9,184 nucleotides of DNA, taken from the NCBI GenBank assembly GCA_037445815.1, contig JBBIJV010000148.1, positions 1-9,184 of the forward strand, read 5' to 3'. The notes under the pieces were generated by a model, which was given only the letters and a program-made list of their open reading frames with translations, searched no databases and had not been told where the DNA came from. Source of the DNA: FEN-1219 sp037445815. Its GTDB lineage: Bacteria > Pseudomonadota > Gammaproteobacteria > Steroidobacterales > Rariloculaceae. A program made the position numbers and the translations under genes. Shown here piece by piece: positions 1-6,110 of the stretch; positions within the stretch are counted from its first letter, which is position 1; each line of letters begins with the position of its first letter.

Positions 1-949
1 CGCCTCCGTCCGGCGCGGCCGGCAGATCGACGCCCAGGATGTCCTTGGCGTCGGCCTCGTTCTGAATCTCTTCGATCGTCTCCTCGGGCAGGCCGCGGAT
101 CTGCCGCTCGGTCTTTTCGTTGAGCACGACGAGGCTGATGCGCCGGTTCATCGGATTCAAGGGGTCGTTCGCGTCGAGCGGCAACGACGATCCCAAACCC
201 ACGACGCGCAGGATCTTGTTTTCGCGCATGCCGCCGGCCACGAGCTCGCGGCGCGAGGCGTTGGCGCGGTCCGCCGAGAGCTCCCAGTTGGAGTAGCCGC
301 GCTCGCCGCCCGCGTATTGCTGAGCGTCCGTGTGGCCTGCCAGCGAGATCGCGTTGTCGACGTCGTTCAGCAGGCCGCCGATCGCGCGCATGACGTCCCG
401 CGTGTAGTCCTTGATCACGGCGCCGCCCGTGTCGAACATCGGGCGATTCTGCTCGTCGACGACGGTGACCTGCAGGCCCTCGGCCGTGATGTCGAGGCGA
501 ATCTGGTTCTTGAACTGCGCGAGCTTTTCGTTGCTCTGGATGGCCTGCTCGAAGCGCCGCTTGAGCCCCTCGAGCTTCTCGGCCTCGCGCCGCGCGAGCT
601 CGGCCCGCGCGGCCTGTAGGTTGATCGTCTGCCGCTCGGCGGGCGCGTCCGCGCGGCGCACCTGACCCGTGGTGCGCGACAGGTCCTCGCCACCGCCGTC
701 GATGACGCTCGACGCGTCGCCGGAGCCAGAGCCGCCGGCGAGCGCGACGCGCAGCGGCGTCTGGAAATACTCGGCGATGCCCTTGCGGTCGCCCTCGGCC
801 GTCGACCCTATGAGCCACATCAAAAGGAAGAACGCCATCATGGCCGTGACGAAGTCGGCATAGGCGATCTTCCACGCGCCGGCGTGATGGCCGCCTTCGA
901 CCTTCTTGACGCGCTTGATGATGATCGGCGCGCGGCTCTCGTCGTTCAT
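1..949 (-). CDS. motB: Flagellar stator protein MotB (proton-type), C-terminal tail cut by window edge
   Basis: MotB pairs with MotA in the inner membrane to form the ion-conducting, torque-generating stator of the flagellar motor, and its periplasmic domain anchors the unit to peptidoglycan. The frame is open for 316 codons from the ATG at 949 to the left edge. E. coli MotB is 308 residues, so little should be missing. The N-terminus has one membrane segment at about residues 28-48, with the ion-binding aspartate in YADFVTAMMAF at D32, the E. coli number. An OmpA-type peptidoglycan-binding domain follows, with SLAGHTD, GYSNWELSADRANASRREL and MNRRIS (N268). The C-terminal tail, rich in Glu and Asp, runs off the window. 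The start lies 6 bases after the motA stop with no strong ribosome site, which suggests translational coupling. Identity is very secure. Proton use is inferred from similarity to enteric MotB. Confidence 0.96.
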   Translation of the reverse strand, partial: MNDESRAPIIIKRVKKVEGGHHAGAWKIAYADFVTAMMAFFLLMWLIGSTAEGDRKGIAEYFQTPLRVALAGGSGSGDASSVIDGGGEDLSRTTGQVRRADAPAERQTINLQAARAELARREAEKLEGLKRRFEQAIQSNEKLAQFKNQIRLDITAEGLQVTVVDEQNRPMFDTGGAVIKDYTRDVMRAIGGLLNDVDNAISLAGHTDAQQYAGGERGYSNWELSADRANASRRELVAGGMRENKILRVVGLGSSLPLDANDPLNPMNRRISLVVLNEKTERQIRGLPEETIEEIQNEADAKDILGVDLPAAPDGG

Positions 950-955
950 CGCCGG

Positions 956-1837
956 CTACTTCTTGGCGGGCTTCGCGCCGCCCTTTGCCGCACCTTTCAC
1001 GTGCTTCTCGAGCTCCGCAAAACCCGGCCGCTCCGTCGAGTAGAGCACCTTGCGGCCGAACTCGACGGCAACGGTCGGCACGGCGTCGTTCAAGCTCGCG
1101 AGCAACGTCACCTTGATGCACTCGAGCGCCTTGCTGCCCTCGTGCGCTTTCTTCTCGAGCACGCCGACGAGGGGCGCGATGAATCCGTACGAGAGCAAGA
1201 TTCCCAAGAAGGTGCCCACGAGCGCGTGAGCGATCAGAATGCCGAGCTCCTGCGGCGGCAAACCGACGGACTCCATCGTGTGCACGACGCCCATTACGGC
1301 GGCGACGATGCCGAACGCGGGTAGCCCGTCCGCGATCTTCTGCAGTGCGTGTGCCGGCTCCCCGGCTTCGTGATGGTGCGTGTCGATCTCGCGATCCATC
1401 AGCGCCTCGATCTCGATCGCGTTCAACTTGCCGCTGACCATCAGGCGCAGGTAGTCGGTGATGAACTCGACCATGTGGTGATCCTTCTGGACCTTCGGAT
1501 ACTTCTTGAAGAGCGGGCTGTCCTTCGGCGACTCGATGTCGCGCTCGATCGCGAGCAGGCCTTCCTTGCGGGTCTTGTCGAGGATCTCGTAGAGCAGCGC
1601 CATGAGCTCCATATACGTGGCTTTCGTGTACTTCGAGCCCTGGAACAGCGACGGCAGCGCTTTCAACGTGGCCTTGATGGTTTTTCCCGAGTTGCCCACC
1701 ACGAACGCGCCGACGGCCGCTCCGCCGATCATGAGCAGCTCGAGTGGCTGGTACATGGCCCCGAGATGGCCGCCGGCGAGCGTGTATCCCCCGAAAACCG
1801 ACCCGACCACGACCACGTAGCCGACAAGGACCAGCAT
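956..1837 (-). CDS. motA: Flagellar stator protein MotA (proton-type)
   Basis: MotA is the four-helix inner-membrane subunit that surrounds MotB and whose cytoplasmic loop pushes on FliG in the rotor. The product is 293 residues against 295 in E. coli. N-terminal hydrophobic segments lie at about residues 1-20 and 33-48, a long cytoplasmic loop follows, and two more segments lie at about 172-190 and 199-225. The rotor-facing charges fall on the E. coli numbers, R90 and E98 in DKTRKEGLLAIERDIE. So do the two essential prolines, P173 in LPAFGIVAAVMGVVH and P222 in FIAPLVG. The tail is Lys/Ala-rich. The ATG at 1837 has a strong ribosome site, GAGGAGG, at 1842-1848. It is the first gene of a motA-motB operon with a sigma-28-like promoter just upstream. 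Identity is very secure. Confidence 0.97.
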   Translation of the reverse strand: MLVLVGYVVVVGSVFGGYTLAGGHLGAMYQPLELLMIGGAAVGAFVVGNSGKTIKATLKALPSLFQGSKYTKATYMELMALLYEILDKTRKEGLLAIERDIESPKDSPLFKKYPKVQKDHHMVEFITDYLRLMVSGKLNAIEIEALMDREIDTHHHEAGEPAHALQKIADGLPAFGIVAAVMGVVHTMESVGLPPQELGILIAHALVGTFLGILLSYGFIAPLVGVLEKKAHEGSKALECIKVTLLASLNDAVPTVAVEFGRKVLYSTERPGFAELEKHVKGAAKGGAKPAKK

Positions 1838-1841
1838 CCTG

Positions 1842-1848
1842 CCTCCTC
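1842..1848 (-). promoter_or_regulatory. Ribosome binding site of motA
   Basis: On the minus strand this reads GAGGAGG, four bases before the motA ATG. It is the strongest Shine-Dalgarno match I noticed in the window. It contrasts with motB, which has none of note and is probably coupled to motA. Confidence 0.75.
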
Positions 1849-1890
1849 AAACCAAAGGGGCACGTCTGCGATGCCCGCCTTACCCCCTGT

Positions 1891-1917
1891 GTTTCGGCCC
1901 GCGCGAGCGATACTTGA
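1891..1917 (-). promoter_or_regulatory. Sigma-28 (FliA) promoter for motAB
   Basis: On the minus strand the site reads TCAAGTAT, then exactly 11 bases, then GCCGAAAC. The flagellar sigma-28 consensus is TAAAGTTT-N11-GCCGATAA, so 12 of 16 positions match with the right spacing. It ends 53 bases before the motA start codon, which predicts a leader of about 45-48 bases. A closely similar site lies at nearly the same distance from pomA (2813-2839). That pairing strengthens the call, because stator genes are classic sigma-28 targets. Confidence 0.68.
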
Positions 1918-2047
1918 GCGGCGAAAGTGGGCTCTGAATCACAGCAGCCGGCGACCCGGAAAAGGCAGGGCATCCGCGGTCGGAGCGCGAACGGGCGGAT
2001 ACTGGCCGGCAGCCCGCGACGCGACGGACGATTGCGGCGCTACGCGT

Positions 2048-2073
2048 CGAGCACCAGGCGCGGGGCGTGCTCG
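2048..2073 (-). terminator. Hairpin just after yceI, possible 3' end signal
   Basis: A 7-base inverted repeat, CGAGCAC at 2048-2054 and GTGCTCG at 2067-2073, encloses a 12-base loop and begins 4 bases after the yceI stop codon on the minus strand. No run of T follows it, so it is not a typical intrinsic terminator. It may stabilise the mRNA end or help Rho-dependent ending before motA. Confidence 0.3.
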
Positions 2074-2077
2074 CGGG

Positions 2078-2764
2078 TCAACGAGCCGCGCGGCGCGCCG
2101 TGACGTCGTACTCGAAAGACAGTTTCTCGCCGACCCGGAGCGCACCGCCGAGAGCCGTGAACGGCTCCATGCCGAGGTCGGCGTGGTTGAGCTCGAACTC
2201 GCCCTTGGCGCGAAGCACGTCGCCCTCGATCGTGACCTCGCTCGGAACCGTGAGCTCGATCACACGCCCGAGCATCTCGACCTTGACGGCCAGCGGCTCC
2301 GTTTCGCCGAGCGCCGAAGGACCGGCGCCGACGATGCGAATGCGCGGGTGCTTCTCCGCGTTCAGCACGCGCTCCCCGAGCATGTTGCCGCGCGTGCCTT
2401 CTATGTCCTTCTCGGACGGCACACTCGAAAACTCCTCGCCGAGCGTCGCGCGCAGCGCCGGGTCGTCGACGACGAGGTTCACGGCGGCGAACTCGAGCTC
2501 GAACTGCGACTTCGGTAGGTCCGCGCGGTTCACGGAGACCGTGCCGCTCAAGTCGCCGACGGTGATCGTGTGGTTGTGGCCGAGCCGCGCCAGCGCGCCC
2601 GCCTTGTAGACGAGCCAATGCAGGTCGGACTGCGAGGCGTCGACGACGTAGCGCTCAACGGCATCCTGCGCGTTTGCCGCACCGCTCGATAACCAGCCGG
2701 CCAACGCAAGCAGCGCCGCCGCCCTGACGCACCCGAAGGGTGCCCGCAAGCACTTGTTATCCAT
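2078..2764 (-). CDS. YceI-family periplasmic protein
   Basis: This is a 228-residue YceI-domain protein. The family forms a lipocalin-like barrel that in characterised members binds isoprenoid or other amphipathic lipids, but no specific ligand can be read here. The N-terminus is a Sec signal peptide with a hydrophobic core at about residues 15-25 and a likely cut after A32 (SSGAANA|QDA). The domain then begins with YVVDASQSDLHWLVYKAG and LGHNHTI (H63, H65), a common YceI opening. It continues through alternating beta-strand-like segments to the C-terminus, with L-V-K-V-E-M and G-E-F-E-L stretches. The start is the ATG at 2764. I see no convincing ribosome site there, so the exact start is less sure. 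The gene lies between two stator operons and diverges from pomA. Whether it has any motor-related role is unknown. Confidence 0.88.
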   Translation of the reverse strand: MDNKCLRAPFGCVRAAALLALAGWLSSGAANAQDAVERYVVDASQSDLHWLVYKAGALARLGHNHTITVGDLSGTVSVNRADLPKSQFELEFAAVNLVVDDPALRATLGEEFSSVPSEKDIEGTRGNMLGERVLNAEKHPRIRIVGAGPSALGETEPLAVKVEMLGRVIELTVPSEVTIEGDVLRAKGEFELNHADLGMEPFTALGGALRVGEKLSFEYDVTARRAAR

Positions 2765-2812
2765 ACGGGAAGTCTACCCTAGGGCGCCTGAACGGCACCT
2801 GACGGGCGCTCC

Positions 2813-2839
2813 TCAAGAATCGTCGGCCGCCGCCGATAA
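2813..2839 (+). promoter_or_regulatory. Sigma-28 (FliA) promoter for pomAB
   Basis: The site reads TCAAGAAT, then exactly 11 bases, then GCCGATAA. The -10 element is a perfect 8 of 8 match to the flagellar sigma-28 consensus, and the -35 element matches 5 of 8. It shares its TCAAG start with the motA promoter. It ends 54 bases before the TTG start of pomA, mirroring the 53 bases in front of motA. It lies in the yceI-pomA divergent spacer. Confidence 0.75.
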
Positions 2840-2883
2840 CCCGGCGGTCACTATTGCTTGGGCGCGCCGCGCGGCCCGGATGC

Positions 2884-2888
2884 GAGGA
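2884..2888 (+). promoter_or_regulatory. Ribosome binding site that fixes the pomA start
   Basis: GAGGA lies five bases before TTG 2894 (six if the core is taken as GAGG). This supports the shorter pomA start over the in-frame TTG at 2858, which would leave only a very short leader after the predicted sigma-28 start point. Confidence 0.55.
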
Positions 2889-2893
2889 CGCAG

Positions 2894-3658
2894 TTGGACT
2901 TGGCAACCTTGGTGGGGCTCGTCGGCACGCTGGTCGTCGTCGCGACGGCGATCGTGCTCGGCGGCTCGGTCAGTGCCTTCGTCGACACCGCTTCGATCGT
3001 GCTCGTCGTCGGCGGCACGCTGCTCGTCACTCTGATGAAGTTCAGCTTCCCGCAATTCTTGAACGCGACGAAGGTGGCGTTCAAAGCGTTCACGTACCGC
3101 GTCCCCGAGCCCGAGGCGTTGATCGAGACGTCGATCTACCTGGCGCAGCAGGCGCGCACGAACGGGCTGCTCGCCCTCGAGGACGCCGACGTCGACGACG
3201 AGTTCTTCCGGAAGGCTTTGAACCTCGTCGTCGACGGCCACGATCCCGAAGTCGTCCGCTCCATTCTCACCAAGGACCTCGATCTCACGCTGAAGCGGCA
3301 TCGCGAAGGCCAGGCCATCTTCAAAGCGATCGGCGATGCGGCACCGGCCATGGGCATGATCGGCACTCTGATCGGGCTCGTGCAGATGCTCGGCACGATG
3401 AACGATCCGAAGCAAATAGCGCCGGCCATGGCCATCGCGCTGCTCACGACGCTCTACGGCGCGATGATTGCGAACGTCGTCGCGATCCCGATCGCCGACA
3501 AGCTTGCCATGCGCAGCACCGCCGAGCGCCTCGCGAAGTCGCTGATCATCGATGCCGTCATGAGCATTCAAGACGGCCAGCACCCGCGCGTGATGCAGGA
3601 CCTGCTGAAGAACTATCTGCCGAAGAACCGGCGCGACGAGGAGCGGCGGGCAGCTTAG
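2894..3658 (+). CDS. pomA: Flagellar stator protein PomA (sodium-type MotA homologue)
   Basis: This is the MotA/TolQ/ExbB-fold stator subunit of a second motor channel. I place the start at TTG 2894, giving 254 residues. GAGGA at 2884-2888 sits at normal spacing before it, the N-terminus becomes MDLATLVGLVG as in Vibrio PomA (253 residues), and key residues then fall on Vibrio numbers. These are R88 and E96 in the rotor-facing loop, P151 in APAMGMIG, and T158, T185 and T186 in GTLIGL and ALLTTLYGAM. These threonines mark sodium-type PomA, and the Pseudomonas MotC branch has other residues there. The C-terminus, SIQDGQHPRVMQDLLKNYL, is also PomA-like. An upstream in-frame TTG at 2858 is less likely. 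It is the first gene of a pomA-pomB operon. Sodium use is inferred, not shown. Confidence 0.93.
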   Translation: MDLATLVGLVGTLVVVATAIVLGGSVSAFVDTASIVLVVGGTLLVTLMKFSFPQFLNATKVAFKAFTYRVPEPEALIETSIYLAQQARTNGLLALEDADVDDEFFRKALNLVVDGHDPEVVRSILTKDLDLTLKRHREGQAIFKAIGDAAPAMGMIGTLIGLVQMLGTMNDPKQIAPAMAIALLTTLYGAMIANVVAIPIADKLAMRSTAERLAKSLIIDAVMSIQDGQHPRVMQDLLKNYLPKNRRDEERRAA

Positions 3659-3673
3659 GGCCCGCGCACGCGC

Positions 3674-4525
3674 GTGGACGACGACACTCTCGAGGCTCGC
3701 AGCGGATCGCCGCGGTGGTTGATCACGTTCGCGGACCTCATGGTCCTCTTGATGTGCTTCTTCGTGCTGATGCTGTCGTTCTCCGAGATGGACCCGGAGA
3801 AGTTCAAGGTCATGTCGGGCTCGTTGACGCAGACCTTCGGCGTGCAGTCCGACGTGACGGCTAGCGACACGCCGAAGGGCACGAGCCTCGAGGCCCGTGA
3901 GTTCAGCCCGGCTGTGCCGGAGCCGACCGACGCGAACGAGGTGCGTCAGCACACGGTCGACTCGGACCTCGACACGCTCGATTTGAGCCTCGAGCTGCGG
4001 CTCCGCGAGCTCAAAGCCCAGGAAGACGCGGCCGCGAGCCAGGCGCAAGAGCTGCGAGCTCTCTTCAAACAGGACATCGACGACGGCCGCCTGCTGATCC
4101 GCCAAGAGGGCAGCAACGTCGTGATTCAGCTGCTCGAGAAAGACTCGTTCCCGTCGGGCAGCGCGGAGCTCGAGCCCGGGTCGCGCGAGACGCTGGCTCG
4201 GATCGGCGCGCTCGTCGCCGGCATGACGGGGGCGATCACGGTCTCGGGCCACACCGACAACGTGCCGGTCAAGCCCGGCGGTCCCTATCGCTCGAACTGG
4301 GAGCTGTCCTCGGCGCGCGCCGCGTCCGTCGGGCACGAATTGCTCGCCGCAGGGCTCGATCCGACCCGCTTGATGGTGAGCGGCCACGCCGACACGCAGC
4401 CGCGTGCCGCGAACAACACGCCAGCAAATCGCGCCCTGAACCGGCGCGTCGACATCACGTTCGCCAACGGCCGGGACCGACCCGGAGTGTGGACCGCCCC
4501 CGAGCCGGCTGCCGGCGCGCCCTAG
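3674..4525 (+). CDS. pomB: Flagellar stator protein PomB (sodium-type MotB homologue)
   Basis: PomB partners PomA in the inner membrane and holds the stator to peptidoglycan. The product is 283 residues, somewhat shorter than Vibrio PomB (about 315). The membrane segment at residues 15-36 holds the ion-binding aspartate at D21 in FADLMVLLMCFFVLMLSFSE, equivalent to Vibrio D24. It is followed by a plug-like amphipathic stretch, MDPEKFKVMSGSLTQTFGVQ, and by TPKGTSLEAREFSP, both close to Vibrio PomB. A charged, probably helical linker lies at about 98-137. The OmpA-type domain has SGHTDN (193-196), SNWELSSARA (207-216) and NRRVDITF (256-263). V24 stands where I recall serine in Vibrio. The GTG start is 15 bases after the pomA stop with no good ribosome site nearby, so coupling is likely. 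The stop codon overlaps that of the converging gene. Confidence 0.93.
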   Translation: MDDDTLEARSGSPRWLITFADLMVLLMCFFVLMLSFSEMDPEKFKVMSGSLTQTFGVQSDVTASDTPKGTSLEAREFSPAVPEPTDANEVRQHTVDSDLDTLDLSLELRLRELKAQEDAAASQAQELRALFKQDIDDGRLLIRQEGSNVVIQLLEKDSFPSGSAELEPGSRETLARIGALVAGMTGAITVSGHTDNVPVKPGGPYRSNWELSSARAASVGHELLAAGLDPTRLMVSGHADTQPRAANNTPANRALNRRVDITFANGRDRPGVWTAPEPAAGAP

Positions 4526-5178
4526 AACCGGAACTGAAACCCGAGTGTCAGGAACGGCATGACGTCGAGGTCGAGCTCGTCCTCGAGGTCGACTTCCTCG
4601 GCGTCGATGTCCTGCTGAAACTGCGGGTCGCCGAGCAGCTGCCCCGTGCCGCGCAACGTCACGACGGCGTCGCCTTGATCGACGAGCCCGATATCGAACG
4701 ACATGCCGAACATGCGCTTGTCTCGTGACCAGTCCCAGCCCAAACCCAGAAAGGTGGCCGTATCGTCGAAGCGGACGGTGCCTTCGAGCGTGCCAACCTC
4801 GGCCGGCGTGTACGTGGTGTTACCGATCTCGACGTTGGCCGCGGGCCGGCTCACGAGATCGAGGCCGTTGTCATTCTTGAGGAAGCCAGCGCTAAGGCGC
4901 CACGCCGATTTCAGCGGATGGAAGTCGACGCCCGCGGAAAGCGAATCCCAGACCACGTCGGCCTCGTACTCGATCTCCGACTCCTCGACGTCGAAACCGA
5001 GCTTCGAACCGTACAGTGCGCCTCGGACGGCGATGCGATCCGTGATCTCGTAGGTGTACTCGGCACCCAGGCCCAGAGCCCCGACCTTGAGCCCGATAGC
5101 CTGACCGTCGGCAAACGCCGCCGCCGGCGCCAACGTCGACGTGACCAAAGCTGCAAACTCGAGCCTTCCGCGTGACAC
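4522..5178 (-). CDS. Predicted outer-membrane beta-barrel protein, function unknown
   Basis: I do not recognise a named family. The 218-residue product starts at GTG 5178, with GGAG six bases upstream. A signal peptide ends at about A23 (APAAAFA|DGQ). The mature part is made of alternating strand-like segments with repeated G-x-G and aromatic positions, for example AIGLKVGALGLGAEYTYEI, IAVRGALYGSKLGFDV, LSAGVDFHP, WRLSAGFLK, TFLGLGWDW and MFGMSFDIGLV. It ends in LTLGFQFRF, with a terminal Phe typical of proteins inserted by the BAM complex. This fits a small barrel of about eight strands. Near the C-terminus an acidic stretch (DAEEVDLEDELDLDV) breaks the pattern, probably a loop. It converges on pomB with a 4-base overlap and diverges from two lipoprotein genes. 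Substrate and role cannot be read from sequence. Confidence 0.8.
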   Translation of the reverse strand: MSRGRLEFAALVTSTLAPAAAFADGQAIGLKVGALGLGAEYTYEITDRIAVRGALYGSKLGFDVEESEIEYEADVVWDSLSAGVDFHPLKSAWRLSAGFLKNDNGLDLVSRPAANVEIGNTTYTPAEVGTLEGTVRFDDTATFLGLGWDWSRDKRMFGMSFDIGLVDQGDAVVTLRGTGQLLGDPQFQQDIDAEEVDLEDELDLDVMPFLTLGFQFRF

Positions 5179-5236
5179 GACACTCTCCTGGTGGTGAATG
5201 GCGACACCGTAGCTGCGAACTGCCGCGCGGCGCCAA

Positions 5237-5247
5237 TGACGGCGTCA
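5237..5247. promoter_or_regulatory. Palindrome, possible operator
   Basis: TGACGGCGTCA is a perfect 11-base palindrome around one central base, about 60 bases upstream of the barrel gene start. It resembles a transcription factor site, but no regulator can be named. Confidence 0.25.
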
Positions 5248-5280
5248 CAATTGAGCTCCAGTGTCCCGCTCGGGGGCCTG

Positions 5281-5370
5281 AACGTTCAATCGGTTCGTGA
5301 TTTTCCTCACGCCGGATGGTCAAAGCTCGCGTGGCTTTTGGCGCGCTCATTCCCTGTGTTAACGTTCAAT
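5281..5370 (+). repeat. Direct repeat AACGTTCAAT, two copies 80 bases apart
   Basis: AACGTTCAAT occurs at 5281-5290 and again at 5361-5370, an exact 80-base spacing. The first copy lies within a perfect palindrome, TGAACGTTCA (5279-5288). The second is preceded by TT rather than TG. The copies flank the CRP-like site and the second lies about 42 bases before the lipoprotein ATG. They could be paired operators. Confidence 0.4.
5296..5311. promoter_or_regulatory. CRP/Clp-like binding site
   Basis: CGTGATTTTCCTCACG has the half sites GTGA and TCAC separated by exactly six bases, the arrangement recognised by CRP-family regulators (CRP, Vfr, Clp). The symmetry extends one base further on each side. 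It lies roughly midway between the two divergent start codons, about 100 bases from the lipoprotein ATG. Confidence 0.4.
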
Positions 5371-5411
5371 AGGGGGCGCAATGGATCGCTCCAGGACGTA
5401 AGATTCGGCTC

Positions 5412-6110
5412 ATGTCCCTGATGCCCTCAGCCCGGTCGAGACTCCGCGTTCCGGCGGTGCTCGCCGGCACGTGCCTCGCGGGCTGCGGCGGATCCCAGGT
5501 CATCGTCGAGTCGACGTTTCCGAAGCCGCTGATCGAGCCCTTGCCCGTCAGCGTGGGCGTCATCATCCCCGACGAGCTGTACAACTTCATCTACACCGAG
5601 GACATCCCGGACCAGTCGCTGTGGACCATCGCGCTCGGCGACGCGAACGTCGCCATGCTCGGGCCGCTGTTCGACGGGATGTTCCGCGAGACGCGCGACA
5701 TCGAGTCCCTGGCCCGTGCGGCCGGCGACGCCACGCTCGACGGCGTCATCGAGCCCAGGCTCGAAAAGTTCGAGTTCGACGTGCCGAAGGGCGAGCGCGA
5801 CGAGTTCGTCGAGGTCTGGCTCCAATATCAAATCACGCTTTACGAGCCGAACGGCGCCACCGTCATTCAATGGCCCGTGTCAGGTTACGGGAAGTCGGAG
5901 CTCATTCGTGATCCCGAGGACGCCGTGCAGCGCGCCGCCATCGTCGCGATGCGCGAGGCCGGCGCCACGATCTCGACGAAATTCAGCGAACAACCGCAAG
6001 TCAGACAGTGGTTAGGGAGTATAGGCAATGGCGCACCCGTCACAGTCGGACCTCAGGCCGCCGTCGGCGAATCGCCGTCGGCCGAATCGGATGGCACGCC
6101 GCTCGAATAG
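5412..6110 (+). CDS. Putative outer-membrane lipoprotein A, function unknown
   Basis: I do not recognise a named family. The 232-residue product has a lipoprotein signal: a basic n-region (RSRLR), a short hydrophobic core, and the lipobox LAGC with the lipidated Cys at C25 followed by GGS. Serine after the +2 Gly, and no Asp at +2, fit sorting to the outer membrane. The mature part is a mixed alpha/beta domain. VSVGVIIPDELYNFIY looks like an opening strand, and a helix around MLGPLFDGMFRETRDIESL leads to DGVIEPRLEKFEFDVP, VWLQYQITLYEPNGATVI and PVSGYGKSE. This layout recalls small periplasmic TolB-N or YajG-like lipoproteins, but only loosely. The last 30 or so residues look disordered. A second lipoprotein gene overlaps the 3' end, so the two are probably co-transcribed. 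Confidence 0.75.
   Translation: MSLMPSARSRLRVPAVLAGTCLAGCGGSQVIVESTFPKPLIEPLPVSVGVIIPDELYNFIYTEDIPDQSLWTIALGDANVAMLGPLFDGMFRETRDIESLARAAGDATLDGVIEPRLEKFEFDVPKGERDEFVEVWLQYQITLYEPNGATVIQWPVSGYGKSELIRDPEDAVQRAAIVAMREAGATISTKFSEQPQVRQWLGSIGNGAPVTVGPQAAVGESPSAESDGTPLE
6015..6020 (+). promoter_or_regulatory. Shine-Dalgarno-like AGGGAG upstream of alternative lipoprotein B start
   Basis: AGGGAG lies seven bases before the in-frame ATG at 6028, inside lipoprotein A. It is a better ribosome site than anything before ATG 6091 and leaves the start of lipoprotein B open. Confidence 0.35.

Larger units (their letters stand above)
5179..5411. promoter_or_regulatory. Divergent regulatory region, barrel gene / lipoprotein genes
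   Basis: This 233-base spacer separates genes that point apart, so it should hold promoters for both. It has several symmetric elements: an 11-base palindrome at 5237-5247, a 10-base palindrome at 5279-5288, a CRP-like site at 5296-5311 and a repeated 10-mer (5281-5290, 5361-5370). It looks less GC-rich than the coding DNA around it. I could not identify a convincing sigma-70 promoter in either direction. Confidence 0.5.

Noticed and set aside
1349..2518. 389-codon open frame on the plus strand
   Set aside because: It is antisense to motA and yceI and crosses their spacer. It shows no recognisable domain and has the same Arg-rich mirror composition.
2813..4387. 524-codon open frame on the minus strand
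   Set aside because: It lies antisense to pomA and pomB, which are certain. Its composition (Arg, His, Glu and Asp rich, no domains) is typical of a frame mirroring GC-rich coding DNA.
2894..4525. MotCD-type (Pseudomonas) identity for the second stator
   Set aside because: The TT pair at 185-186, T158, the MDLATL start and the FSEMD / TPKGTS segments of the partner fit PomAB better.
5338..5365. Possible sigma-70 promoter TTGGCG-N16-TAACGT before lipoprotein A
   Set aside because: The -10 element matches only about half of TATAAT, so it was too weak to list as a feature.
6028..6090. Upstream start for lipoprotein B
   Set aside because: It has a better ribosome site but gives an 83-base overlap and a very long polar leader before the signal core. 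I kept 6091 and recorded the alternative.
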